Counted from the first letter of the stretch, positions 34,165 through 45,146 are shown. The stretch: 64,000 nt of DNA from Celoporthe dispersa (GCA_016584495.1 WAID01000015.1:2170501-2234500); one strand, 5' to 3'. Numbers and translations: made by a program. The notes: a model not told the origin generated them from the sequence alone.

Positions 34165-37100
34165 ATGGTGCCTCCGGCTGAAGACGTCGAGAAGCTGCTC
34201 GCAGCAAGGGCCCCAACGCCGATAGCACAGCTGCGCCCCGACCTGCCCGACCAGGCCAGCCGCAAGGTCCACGGCGAGGTCACCATCACCTGGCCCTACA
34301 GCTCCGTGACTAAGAGCTTCGCCTTCCTCCTCGCCGAGCCCGACTTCCGCCTGCGCCGCGACAGAGGGTCGGTGCGCATACAGCTCAGCGGCCCTAGCGC
34401 CGAGGCCGTCGGCGGCTGGGAGCTTGGGAGCGGCGACGAGGTCGTGCTGGCCCTGGATGCCGTCGAGTGGGCCAAGGATGAGGAGCCCGCACGACCAGCC
34501 GGTTCGCGCCTCGACTGGCAGCTCAAGTTCGCTGGCAGGCTCATGCTCAAGGCCACTCTAGGAGAGACCCAGGAGACGAAGCTCCTCAGCATCGACCAGC
34601 CCTTCACCGTCGAAGAAGCGCCGCCCGGGGCAGCTGAACCCCTGCCGGCCGCAGAGATTGACACCGCTGATCTGGTCGACGAGGCTGTCGCGACACCGAC
34701 CAAGACCCCCGCACAGGCTGCCCCCTATGTTGATGTTGATGATGATGAATACGCATCACCGGTATTCGCCAAGAGGTCACGGTCTTCGTACGGCCCACTG
34801 TTCGAGCTCAACCTCGACCAAGAACTGGAGGCGGACGGTGGTAGACGGGGCAAGGGCCGCAAGCGCCCTCGATACTCGGTGCAGAATCGCATGTGGAGAT
34901 ACCGCGAGGACAGCAGCAGCCCTGAGCCGGAGGTAGCACAGGACTCCCCCTCGGCCGCGCAGGGGCAGAACGGCAACACGAGCATGCAAGACACGCCGGC
35001 CCGGGCCAAGATGACGGATGGAGAGGCCCAAACGGACGAGTTCGAACTTCCACCGCTCCCTTTGAGCTCCTTCAACACGCCGATCAAGACCTGGGGCCAG
35101 CCGCAGGCGTCGCCCTCCTTCATCCAGGGTCTCACGCAGGCATTCGATCTGGCTAGGACCGATACGGGCGTTCAAGCCGCTCCTTGGGAACCTGCGGCGC
35201 CCATGTCAAACGAGCACCATGAGGAAATAACGGGACACACTGCCTCAAATCCATTTGGCTCGCCCTCTGGCCGCTCACCATCCCTTCGAGTCGACCCACA
35301 CAGCCTAGCTGGGTTCGGTGTCTCGCAGGGCTCAGCTGCTCCGGTTAGCCTGGGATCCGGGCACGGCTCTTCAATATTTGGGACAGCGCCGAATGGCGGT
35401 ATGCTTCGGGCCTCGGCCGCTGCGAACGACACAGGTTCGGCGCGTGGCTCCTCACCACCACTGGAACCGGGCCCAAACGGCTCGGCCGATCAGAGCCTCA
35501 AAGCCCCCTCGTCCCTCTTTGGAACCGGGCCTGCGCCGACGCAGCCTGCATTTTCTCAAGCACCAGTGGCCAGCTCTGGGTTCGGTGTTGCTGCCGGCTC
35601 TCTTAGGTTCGGGTTCGGCCAGGAGCCGCAGCCGTCACCACATGGTGGCTCCCCCTTTGCGCACCCAGGGGTCTCAACACAGCACCATGACGCTCATCCT
35701 TATCCAGAGTCTTATTTGGATCAGCAGAATCCTCCAGCTCACGCACAGCTCACACAACAAAACCCTTTCGTGAGCGTCGCGCAAGACGCTCAGCCGCTCC
35801 ATGGGCTCGACCTACCTACTCATCTGGATCCTGTCGATTCTCGTCTACGAGATCATGGCGTACCTCTTTGGCCCTTGGGAACCCAGGACTACGACGACCG
35901 TCACGTAGTGGGCCACATCCATCCTGCAGAGGACCTTCGTTCCGATGGTGACATCTCAGGAGTGGCACCTCCCGGCATAATACCCCCAGAGGTGGACGAC
36001 GGAACGCGCAATGCGGACGAGATGAGACACGAGGGACTGCTTTCGATGCCAGTATATCTGCAAGGGGTGCCGCAGGATGCCCTTCGGGACCAGGAAGATC
36101 CATCGGCGGGCGAGGGCGAGGATCCTATGGATAGTGATGAAGAGGCAGACTACGACGAGGATGAAAAGGGCGACGACTATGACCTAAGAAACTACGATCG
36201 CCTTTCCGACGACGAGGAGGGCTTCGATGAGGATGAGCCCCTCTCTAGCGACGAACTGCTCGAAGAAGACGAGCAGCCGTTCTACGGAGGCGATCGCGGC
36301 TACGACCACAATGACTACGACGAAGAAGACCACGAGGATGACGAAGCAGAGAATTACTTCTCTCAGACATCCCGACTTCCTCATCAGCCTCCGCCCCCGC
36401 CTCGGCCTGCAGCTCCGAAGCAACCCGTCGTCATTGACCTGCTCTCCGACTCAGATGACGATGAGCCGCCAGCCAAGCCAGCGACCCAGAGCCAAGCTCC
36501 GCAGCAACAAGCGCGTCAACCAGTTTCCTTGGAATCGGCGCGTGGCCGGGGCGATGGTCCGATCCAAGCCAGTCAGCCATCTGCGGGTCTTCAGCCGCAG
36601 CCGCGGCCGCAAGATCCAGCATCCCACCAAGAGGAAGATGCCTCCGAAGAGGAGCCTGAAGAAGATGTTGATCATGACGCCGAAGAGAATGACGACGACA
36701 GCGGGGATGCAGTTGGAGAGCCTAACGGTGATGTAACTGCTCTTGCAGGCTCCGACAACGGTGAGGGCGAGGTGGAGAGCGATGAAATGGATGAGGGCGT
36801 TGTTGCGGTCAGAGAGACAAATGTGACCGTTGACACCGTCGTCAGCGTTGCTGAGGTGGAAGAGGCCACAGCGCCAAGCCCGGGGCAAACTCACGACACG
36901 GCGATTAGCGGCAGTGAGGGAGTCATGGACCATGAGAAGCAAGACGAGATCACGACAGCAGATGTGGAACACTGGATGCGCCGGCACTCAAATGGTCCAA
37001 ATATCGCCATAGATGTAGACCAAGACCGTGAGGATGACGCGGCCGAATCTTTTCAGAGCCAGGTCACCGAAGGGGACAACCACAGCCCAGTATCTCAGGA

Positions 37101-38835
37101 CGAAGAAATGGCTGACGAGCTCGTGGATCGTGGCACTCTTCAAGAAGACATCGCCGCACCACCAAAGGAAGAAGAGCAAGGTCTAGCATCGTCTCAGGCT
37201 GATGCGGCACAGCAAGACCCAGAAGTGAGCTTTATCCAAGCGCAACAGATGGACATGGATGAGGAGGCCGTCGAGGAAGTGCAAAAAGAAGTCGTAGAGG
37301 CTGCTGCGATAGAAACGATCGCTGAGTTCGAATCCCAAGAGCCTGAGGATATCGGAGGCCCTTCAGACCAGCAGCAAGATGCGCCTCCCTCTCCACCTGA
37401 GTCGCAGGACCATCAAGTCGACACTGCGGCCAAGGTCGAGACTGCAGTGACTGCCGTGTCTGAACATGTTGAGACACGAGTTGGTGGGCAAGACGAGACA
37501 CCAGTGGAGACACAGGAAACAGAGTCGGTCTCTTATGGGCGTATGACAGCTAAGACGGATGGCCGCAGAATCCCACAAGGCGAAGATGTCGAGATGGTGG
37601 ATGCAGCAGAAGGGCGTCCAGAGGACCAGAACATAAACGAGGAGGTTAATGATGCACAATCGCGCTCGGCTCAGGAGAAGGAAGCAGAGGACGACGATAG
37701 CGTTGATCTGTTGACTGCTGAGGCCGAGCCTGCCAAACACGACATGTCTCCGGTGTCAGCACAAAATGAGGAAACCGAGCTGCCCAACACCCCAGCAGCC
37801 ACCAAGGAGCGGCGTTGGTCACACCAGTCTGAGGACGATGCACACGGCGGCGACGGCGGCGCCGAAGTCTACGGCACCTCTGATAAGCTCGATCCGCAGA
37901 AGTCATCCCCTGTTGCCGCTGACGAAGTGCACGCCGGCTTTGTGGCTACCAACTCCCAGGCGTCTGACGTCCCAGAGGAAGCAGATGAGGTCGAAACAAC
38001 CCCTTCGAGCAAGCCAAAGCGCGGAGGCCGGAAGACTCGCGGCTCTTCTAACTCGAGAGTCGCGAAATCGGCCGCAGCCCCAAAGAGAGGCCAGCGGCAA
38101 GTCTCATCCGAGCAACCCCCAGGCAGCCAGAGGACGACCCGTAGTAAGGCTATGAGTTTTCAAAAGGCATCCAGCCCAGAGGGAGACAGAGAGGACATGA
38201 GCATCCAGCTTGCTCGTGCCGCGCTCAAGTCACCGACCGCTAGAACCAAGCACAAGCGCAAGGTCTCGGCGGCCTCTGCTAAGCGCGAGAAGATGGACCT
38301 AGTCAAGCGGCTGGAAGATGACATGCCTGACTGTGCAGCGCTCAGGGACTTGCGAAAATACAACAACCACGTGGTACGACTGGATGTGGCGGTCGTCGCC
38401 ACCAGTGCGCAGACGCCACCCAAGCGCACCGCGACCCGCGAGTACGCATCGTCCTTCACCGTGACCGACCCATCCGTCGCCCCTGAAGCCGTGGTCGAGA
38501 TCGACCTGTACAGCCTGCACCGAGATCACCTGCCCGTCGTGAAGCGTGGAGACTCGGTCCTCCTGCGCGGCTTCACCGTGGCCTCGCTGCCGGGTCGGGG
38601 GTTCGGACTCAAGACGGAAAAGAACGAGTCCAGCTGGGCAGTGTTCAAGGCTGATGCCGGCGACAGGGAGCCCGAGATGAGAGCAGCGCCGGTCGAGCTC
38701 AACGACAAGGAGAAGAGGTACCTGCTGGACCTGCGGGGCTGGTTTGCTGGTCTGGGCGACGGCGCCATGGACACGCTCAACAAGGCTGTGGGCGAGATGG
38801 TCGAGAACGGACGGGAGAGCCGGGCAAAGAAGTGA
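34165..38835 (+). CDS. Large protein with C-terminal POT1/CDC13-type telomere-binding OB fold
   Basis: An intronless 1,556-residue frame starts at the ATG at 34165. Residues of about 20-150 form a beta-rich domain (VHGEVTITWPYSSVTKSFAF, then FLLAEPDFRLRR) resembling an OB fold. Residues 360-490 hold several FG motifs (NPFGS, SIFGT, SLFGT, RFGFGQ). A long acidic middle follows, with an ideal SUMO-interacting motif VVIDLLSDSDDDE near 754-766. A basic stretch KPKRGGRKTRG lies near 1283. The last 170 residues contain LRDLRKYNNHVVRL, then VKRGDSVLLRGFTVASLPGRGFGL and SSWAVF, the pattern of the Telo_bind (POT1/CDC13) single-strand DNA-binding OB fold. I infer a telomere-capping or single-strand DNA role in the nucleus. 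The family assignment rests on remembered motif shape, so it is a probable rather than certain call. Confidence 0.68.
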   Translation: MVPPAEDVEKLLAARAPTPIAQLRPDLPDQASRKVHGEVTITWPYSSVTKSFAFLLAEPDFRLRRDRGSVRIQLSGPSAEAVGGWELGSGDEVVLALDAVEWAKDEEPARPAGSRLDWQLKFAGRLMLKATLGETQETKLLSIDQPFTVEEAPPGAAEPLPAAEIDTADLVDEAVATPTKTPAQAAPYVDVDDDEYASPVFAKRSRSSYGPLFELNLDQELEADGGRRGKGRKRPRYSVQNRMWRYREDSSSPEPEVAQDSPSAAQGQNGNTSMQDTPARAKMTDGEAQTDEFELPPLPLSSFNTPIKTWGQPQASPSFIQGLTQAFDLARTDTGVQAAPWEPAAPMSNEHHEEITGHTASNPFGSPSGRSPSLRVDPHSLAGFGVSQGSAAPVSLGSGHGSSIFGTAPNGGMLRASAAANDTGSARGSSPPLEPGPNGSADQSLKAPSSLFGTGPAPTQPAFSQAPVASSGFGVAAGSLRFGFGQEPQPSPHGGSPFAHPGVSTQHHDAHPYPESYLDQQNPPAHAQLTQQNPFVSVAQDAQPLHGLDLPTHLDPVDSRLRDHGVPLWPLGTQDYDDRHVVGHIHPAEDLRSDGDISGVAPPGIIPPEVDDGTRNADEMRHEGLLSMPVYLQGVPQDALRDQEDPSAGEGEDPMDSDEEADYDEDEKGDDYDLRNYDRLSDDEEGFDEDEPLSSDELLEEDEQPFYGGDRGYDHNDYDEEDHEDDEAENYFSQTSRLPHQPPPPPRPAAPKQPVVIDLLSDSDDDEPPAKPATQSQAPQQQARQPVSLESARGRGDGPIQASQPSAGLQPQPRPQDPASHQEEDASEEEPEEDVDHDAEENDDDSGDAVGEPNGDVTALAGSDNGEGEVESDEMDEGVVAVRETNVTVDTVVSVAEVEEATAPSPGQTHDTAISGSEGVMDHEKQDEITTADVEHWMRRHSNGPNIAIDVDQDREDDAAESFQSQVTEGDNHSPVSQDEEMADELVDRGTLQEDIAAPPKEEEQGLASSQADAAQQDPEVSFIQAQQMDMDEEAVEEVQKEVVEAAAIETIAEFESQEPEDIGGPSDQQQDAPPSPPESQDHQVDTAAKVETAVTAVSEHVETRVGGQDETPVETQETESVSYGRMTAKTDGRRIPQGEDVEMVDAAEGRPEDQNINEEVNDAQSRSAQEKEAEDDDSVDLLTAEAEPAKHDMSPVSAQNEETELPNTPAATKERRWSHQSEDDAHGGDGGAEVYGTSDKLDPQKSSPVAADEVHAGFVATNSQASDVPEEADEVETTPSSKPKRGGRKTRGSSNSRVAKSAAAPKRGQRQVSSEQPPGSQRTTRSKAMSFQKASSPEGDREDMSIQLARAALKSPTARTKHKRKVSAASAKREKMDLVKRLEDDMPDCAALRDLRKYNNHVVRLDVAVVATSAQTPPKRTATREYASSFTVTDPSVAPEAVVEIDLYSLHRDHLPVVKRGDSVLLRGFTVASLPGRGFGLKTEKNESSWAVFKADAGDREPEMRAAPVELNDKEKRYLLDLRGWFAGLGDGAMDTLNKAVGEMVENGRESRAKK

Positions 38836-39295
38836 GCAGCGCCGTCTGCCGGCGGCCAACCCTTGGTCCTGCCCTGCGAGGGTGGCTGTATAAGGAGCTC
38901 CCGTAAGCCGCAGCGGCCATGTCGACTCATCATCTTGTGCCCGGCGGGCGGGAGCTGTGGCGTGTCTACTGCCTGAGGCATTTCGAGGCTCCTAACACAA
39001 TAAAATCGGCATTTGGGCTTTAGTAAGGATGCCATCGGATAGGCCACGACATGGAACTTTGGCTTGAGACGGATTTACACCAAGAAGAAGGGTGGGAAAA
39101 AAATTATTATTATTATTAACTCTTAAGTGCACTTGTGATACACATGGAGCCAAGTAAGGTGAGATGGCATAACCCAAAACTGTCGGCAGGAACAGGTCCC
39201 GTAGCTCTGGAGCACATGTGGCCCAGCTGGCTGGCAGGCCGGAGGCTAATTAAAAAAGACCTCCCATGGAGGTGAAAGAGAGGCCTCTCTCCGTC
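38836..39295. other. Convergent 3' intergenic region
   Basis: This lies between the stops of the telomere-type gene and the 2EXR gene. It contains a short TTA trinucleotide run at about 39,103-39,118. No gene is seen. Confidence 0.6.
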
Positions 39296-40694
39296 TCAAT
39301 CCTCCTCCGCCGCCTCTGACTCGTCTGTCCCTGGGTTCGAATCGCCAGGAGCAAAAGGACCGTCATCTAGAAAAGCCGCGAGTCCGTGCTTCCTGGCATA
39401 CCCAATAAAGCGAATCTGGACATCCTCCGCGCCAGGCAGTCTGCCCAGCAGCCCGCGGATCCTCTCCTTCTCCGCCTTGGTCGCCCACCCCATCACCTCC
39501 ACCAGCCTCGGCGCCCGCCGGGCCCAGCCCAGCATCGGGTAGACATGCATCGGATCATGCGCATCATGCCCGTGCAGCGGGCCCGCGTCCAGAAAACCTC
39601 TCCAGCACCCATGTCACCTTCCGGCAGCAGCCTACGGCACAGTAGCAGCCCTCAAAGGACAGCTGCAGCCGGTCGAGGGTCATCTGCTTGATGGCGTCGA
39701 CGCGCTCGGCCCAGATGATCTCGAGGTCGCGGGCCTTCTGGTCGTGCAGGTGAGCCAGGGCGTCCCTCTCGGATATAGTCCCGGCGTCCACCTGCTCCTT
39801 GACGGCGGTGCAGAAGTGCAGCACGTCCCAGTCCTTCAGCTCGCTGTCGCGCATGTCAAAGGTGTAGCTCACGTCGCGCGCGGAGAAGGCCTGCGCCAAG
39901 CCGTCGGGGCGCATCCTGGCCCTGCGGAAGTCCGTGGGGTAGCTCCACGGCCCGGCAGGGAGGATGAACTGGTTCCGCGCGAGGAAGATGGCCGTGGCTT
40001 CGGCTTGGACCGTGGAGCTGACGCCCTGGAGCAGGCCGAGCGCCCGCGGGGGCGTGGAGGAGTGCCAGTCGTGGAGGCTGGAGCCGGGTTCGGGGCGGAG
40101 GCCCGGCTCGAGCGGCTCGCGGGTGAAGAGGCCGTAGCCGAAGAGGCTCTTGTCTGCGTAGCGGAGGAGGGGCTCGCCTGTCTCGCGGCGCCAGTAGTCG
40201 ATCTTCCAGGCCTGGATCCCCTGCCGGGCCTCCACCGGGCTGGCACGGCGGTTGGGCACTGCGAATTTGCCCCTGACCAGGCTGTAGCTGTAGATCTGGT
40301 CGCGGACCTCGCGGGGGAGGTCCAGAAAGCCGTGGAACTCGGTGCCTATCCGAATGCGCCTGCAGGAGGCCAGGGCTGTCTGGAAGGCTGTGGGCGACGA
40401 CCTCTCGTCGCCGGTGGCGCTGTCCGGCTCCCGCAGCGAGTTGAAGTAGTCTGTGAGACGAGCCGCCCAGGTCTTGGAGCGAGCCTGTAGAGAGCGTGAC
40501 ACATGATCAGCGATGAGCCGTCGCGAAGGGGGCCTGGTGGTGTGAGGAGGAAGAGGTTTGGGGGCTTGGCTCACTTCGACGAAGTGTTCCATGATGGACT
40601 TATTGAGCCTGCCGGGCATCGTGACGCCCCGGGAGACGGCGATGTCTGCATTCTCCTGCTCCCAACTTTCTGCGGTCTCTTGAGACACTATCAT
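39296..40694 (-). CDS. 2EXR/F-box-like hypothetical protein, one frameshift in the written sequence
   Basis: Exon 1 (40694-40575) begins MIVSQETAESWEQ. A 90-nt intron (40485-40574, gtgagc donor, ctctctacag acceptor) is a multiple of three and has no stop, so it is easily missed. Exon 2 contains FHGFLDLPREVRDQIYSYSL, the N-terminal hallmark of the large fungal 2EXR/F-box-like family, and later a Cys-containing FEGCYCAVGCCRKVTWVLER. There the frame ends early as written. Removing one base from the A4 run at 39593-39596 (plus strand) continues it through FLDAGPLHGHDAHDP and GWATKAEKERIRGLLGRLPG to the stop at 39296, for 435 residues. No biochemical role is known for this family. Confidence 0.75.
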
Positions 40695-41662
40695 GGTGAT
40701 AGCCTTCAACCCCCTTTCTTCTTGAATTTTTTTTTCTTGTCTGGAATATTGATTTGTAGATGTGTGTTTGCCTGGAGATGGTTGTTTTGGACGGCATGGC
40801 GTCAAGACGCGGGATGCATAACAGGCGGGGAACTAAACGAATACCAATGAGATAGGTTCATCATGCTGACTAACTGGGTAACGTTTCTTTATATGTTTCC
40901 TTATGTATATATATTTGTCTTTTTTCTTCTTTTTCTGAAAAAGCAGTGTTGTAGAGGTAAACCGATCATGCTTGACTGTAGCAGATAAATTTCAGGGCGC
41001 GTACAGCATGATTTATCGTCATCAACGAGGCAGATTGTGTCACATGGAAAAATAGAGACAATTGTGAATATGAAATTGATTGTTTTCTAAATTGTTTTCC
41101 CAGACCCCAAAAAGACAAGACCATTTTATTAATTTCCTTTTGCGCCCAAGTGTGCAGCCATCACTCGTCATTGCTCACTAACGAGAGAAGGTAGGACTGG
41201 CTTAGTACCCGACCACATCATTCCTTCCCTCTCCTTTCATCACACCTCCAGTTTTGTTTTGCGTCTATCAGCACCGCCCCTTGAGCCTGCAGGCATCCTT
41301 TCTCTTGAGCTTCCCCAGTGCACAAATCAAATCAACAACAATAATAACAAAAACAAGACAGAAGAAGGCGACCCAAGCGCCTGTCTTCCAAGAATGGTGG
41401 GAATCATCACCTCTCTCTATGTATATCCCAGACCTGTGACCAGGATAGGCGGCTGTGAAGGAGATACGAGAGAGAGAGAGAGAAAATAGAAGAAGAAAAA
41501 GAAAAAGGGGAAAACGACAAGGCAATCGCTTCGAGAGAGTGAAGGGGGAAGTCAGAAGCTGCAGCTCCGGCGGCGAGGCCTCTCCGCCTCCTCAAGCCGC
41601 GCCAGCCAGTCCGCCCAGGCACACGAGGAAATGGTCCACCGTCTTCGAGGGGCCTTCCGCCT
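40695..41662. promoter_or_regulatory. 2EXR gene promoter and malic enzyme 3' flank
   Basis: Nearly 1 kb between two minus-strand genes. It contains a GA-rich stretch at about 41,465-41,525, which would be CT-rich 3' UTR of malic enzyme. No gene is seen. Confidence 0.5.
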
Positions 41663-43709
41663 TCAGTCGCGCGGGTCATAGATCCTGCTCTTGATGTACT
41701 TGGTCAGGGCAACGTCGCCCCACTCCTCCCACTCGTTCCACTGCTCCTCGGGCAGGGCCGACACGCCCTCGCGCCGCGCCGCCTTCATGACCTCGCGGGC
41801 CACGATGATGGAGGCCTCGCGCACCCGCTCGATGCGCGGGTAGATGAGGCCCTTCTGGATCTCCTCGGCGTTGAGCGAGTTGGCCAGGGCCTCGGCGGAC
41901 GTGTAGATCATGCCGTCCGTCACCTTGGTGGCCTTGGCCAGGATGGCGCCCAGGCCGATGCCGGGGAACACGTAGACGTTGTTGCCCTGGTTGGGGTGGT
42001 AGGTGATGGCCTGGTCGCCCGCCTTGATGGTGAGGGGAGGCGAAGGGGGAGCCCGACGCGAAGATGACGGAGCCCTCAGTCCAGTTGACGGCCTGCTCGA
42101 ACGTGCACTCGGCCTTGGTGAGCGGGTTGGATAGGGGGAAACAGGATGGGCCGGCGGCCCAGGCCGCCTGCGTCGACGGAGGCCTTGAGGGCGCGCACGA
42201 CGCTCTCGGTGAAGACGCCAAAGGTGGCCGTCAGGCCGACTAGGGCGCTCGGCTTCACGTACTCGATGACCTCCTCGAGGGTGCGGAACTGGTGGCCGTT
42301 GTTGTCGGCGCGGGCAAAGTACTTCTTGTGCTCGGCGAGGCGGTCCCCGCGGTCCTTGGTCACGAGGCCCTTGGTGTCCACGAGCCAGAACTTGTTCTTG
42401 GCCTCCTGCTCCGTCAGGCCGCGGCGGGTGTAGTACTCGACCAGCTGCTTGGCCACGCCCACGCCCGCGGACCCGGCGCCCATGAAGACGAGGCGCTGCT
42501 CCTCGATGGGGACGGCCGACAGGTTGACGGCACCAATGTAGCCGGCTAGGACGACGGAGCCCGTTCCCTGGATGTCGTCGTTGAAGCACTTGTGCGTGTT
42601 GCGGTACCGGTCCAGGTAGTTGAAGGCCTTCTCGGACTCAAAGTCCTCGAACTGCACCACCATGCTGGGGAAGACCTCCTTGGCGGCGGCCATGAACTCG
42701 TCCATGAAGGCCTGCTGCTCGGGCACCGAGGGCCGCTTCTGCCGCAGGCCCATGTACAGCTCGTCCTTGAGGTTGGCCTCGTTGTTGGTGCCGCAGTCCA
42801 GCACGATGGGCATGGTCTTGGAAGGGTGGATACCGGCGCAGGCCGTGTACAGGGCCAGCTTGCCGATGGGGATACCAATACCATTAAAGCCCAGGTCACC
42901 GAGGCCCAGGATGCGGGACCCGTCTGTCACGACGCAGATCTCCGGGTTGGGGTAGGGCCAGTTCCTCAGGATGGTCCTGATGGACTTGCGCTGCTTGATG
43001 GAGATGTACAGGGCCTCTGGGCGGGTGTACAGGGTCGAGTACTGCAGGCACACATCGCCGATGGTGGGCGTGTAGACCAGCGGCATGAGCTCCTTGCTGT
43101 GGTCCATGAGCAGGCGGTAGAACAGGTCGACGTTCTGCTCCTTGACCGAGGACAGGTACAGATACCTGTCCACGTTGGTCTGGCGGGAGCGGATCATGCG
43201 CAGGGACCGCTGGCACTGCTTCTGCAGGTCCTCAATGGTGTGAGGCACCAGGCCCGTGAGGTTCTTGTTGACACGCTCCTCTGGCGTGAAGGAGAGACCT
43301 GTGGTGACACCCCCGTCAGCATCCATCCGCATACAGGGAGGCCGGGACAGCCACCTCAGAACTTACCCTTGTTGAACATGGGTTCTCGCAGGATCTGGTG
43401 GCCGATGGCCTGCTGCCTGGCGACGTCTGTCACGTAGACATTGTCCCTGTTCTGCCTGACCTCGCCGTAGGTGTCCTTCCTGTAGCCGCGGAGCTGGTCC
43501 AGCTGCTGGGCCTTCATGGCCTCCTCGAGGGCCTGAATATCGATGGAAGACATTGGGTTGAGGTTTGATATCCTTCTCGTGGAGGAGATGGACATGCGCT
43601 TGGAGTAGGAGGTGTTGGAGGAGCGACCTGCTATGGAAGAGGGAGAGGATGATCTTGGGGTAGAGATATCCGAATTTGATGAGCTGTAGGAGAATGGAAC
43701 GGACGCCAT
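41663..43709 (-). CDS. NAD(P)-dependent malic enzyme, two frameshifts in the written sequence
   Basis: Exon 1 runs from the ATG at 43709 to 43367. A 68-nt intron (gtaagt donor, accacag acceptor) leads to exon 2 at 43298. The malic enzyme signatures are clear: SFTPEERVNKNLTGLVPHT, LMPLVYTPTIGDVCLQYS, IPIGKLALYTACAGI, FEDFESEKAFNYLDRYR, CFNDDIQGTGSVVLAGY and VFMGAGSAGVGVAKQLVEYY, then FASGSPF and YHPNQGNNVYVFPGIGLGAI. It decarboxylates L-malate to pyruvate. The frame breaks twice, near 42134-42138 (G5 run) and near 42026-42045. Removing one base at each restores 658 residues, the normal length. The frame is open upstream to an ATG at 44180, which would add 157 residues. I chose 43709 because the added part looks like leader sequence. 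Confidence 0.9.
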
Positions 43710-45146
43710 GGATTGAACAGGAGGAGGAGAAGAAGAAGAAGAATTAAGAAGATGGGGGAGGAGGGCGAGGAATGAAATAGTCGAGGAGATGAGATTCGGG
43801 GTTCGACTTGTGGCCCAAGGAGAAACAGAAATAGAAGAATAAAAAGAAAAAGGGCCCTCAGAGGCGGTGGTGGTGGCGGGCAGGGGCGACGGGGAGGGCG
43901 AAGGGTGGTCTGGACAAATCGGGAGATTGTCGAATGTATTTCTGGTTCTGGCTCGAATGGAGAGACCCCGGCGGCCAGCGGGTGCAGGAGGAGGGGTAAC
44001 AAGGGAGGAGGAAGTGGTGGGTGAATAATAAGAGAGATGATTATAAGCTGAGAATGACACCACACGTCGGGTTGTTGCAGTTGGAGAAGAGGGAACAATA
44101 ATACCACCCCCAACACCACCACAAGTCCCGCCTGAGAAGGGTATTCGTACCCCTTTTAAAGCTGTAGTAGAGAGCACCATCCTGCGTGTGTTCTAGGCCC
44201 CCCTTCTCTCTCTCTCCCTCCCTTTTCCTCACAAGTTTTGATGGCCGCCCCGGTTTCTCCTCTGTCTGTGAATTGAGCCCGGACCAGCTCGATGCGACAG
44301 TATCGGGACAGGGTTTCGTGACAATCCTCGCCGGGGGGACGGTTTCAACCTTTTTCGTGCGGGGAAGGACGGGTGTCTCGAGGCAGACCCCAAGGAATAT
44401 TGTGCAACACCCAACAAAAAAAAAAGCAGGGACCAAGGCAAGGACGGGGCCAAGGGGTAAAATAGATGCCAATGCGATGGGTGTGTCCTCTCTCCTGTGA
44501 TAACTGTAGGCTGCAGGATGGGACTGAAGCAGCCTCTGCTGTGAGAATATCCGCGTCAAGACGAGAGCGAGGAGCTGTCTGTCCCCTTGTCTCTGCTCTG
44601 GCCGGACACACCGTGCAGGCCCTGAAATTGATGGGGGTGAGGAGGACCCCTTGTCGGAGAAAATACGTCGTGGTAGGATGGTGAATAGTGGTTGAGATGC
44701 AAGGTGGTCTGCATGGAACAATACGGGGTAACAAAAAAAAAGATGGATGGTTGATGCCCAAAGGGAACGAATCAGCCCGGGAAGAACATTTACCAGGCGA
44801 GAGAGAGGGGAGAGAGGCCTCGACGGGGGCGCAGATGAAAGAGGAATCTCGATTGCCCCTCAATCCTGATATCTTTTTTCAAAGGGAAAGAAAAGGACGG
44901 GAAAAGAAGGCCGAAAAAAAAGAGGGAGAGGTCCTGTGGGCTCCTTCTCTTCTGGTACTCTCTGTATGTAACTATGTATACTATAATAATAAACTGCCGG
45001 TTAGATTGCTCATCAAGGCCGATGTTCGGTGCTTATTCTTGCTGGTCGTGGGTCATGATAAACTTCCATGTCTACTGGCGGGTAGGTAGATCTAGGTCCA
45101 TGAGAAAAAGTTTGAAGAGCATTTGGGATGCCTGCCTAGAAGCCTA

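Noticed and set aside
39335..39345. Second tRNA B-box-like string
   Set aside because: It lies inside the coding tail of the 2EXR gene and no acceptor stem can be paired.
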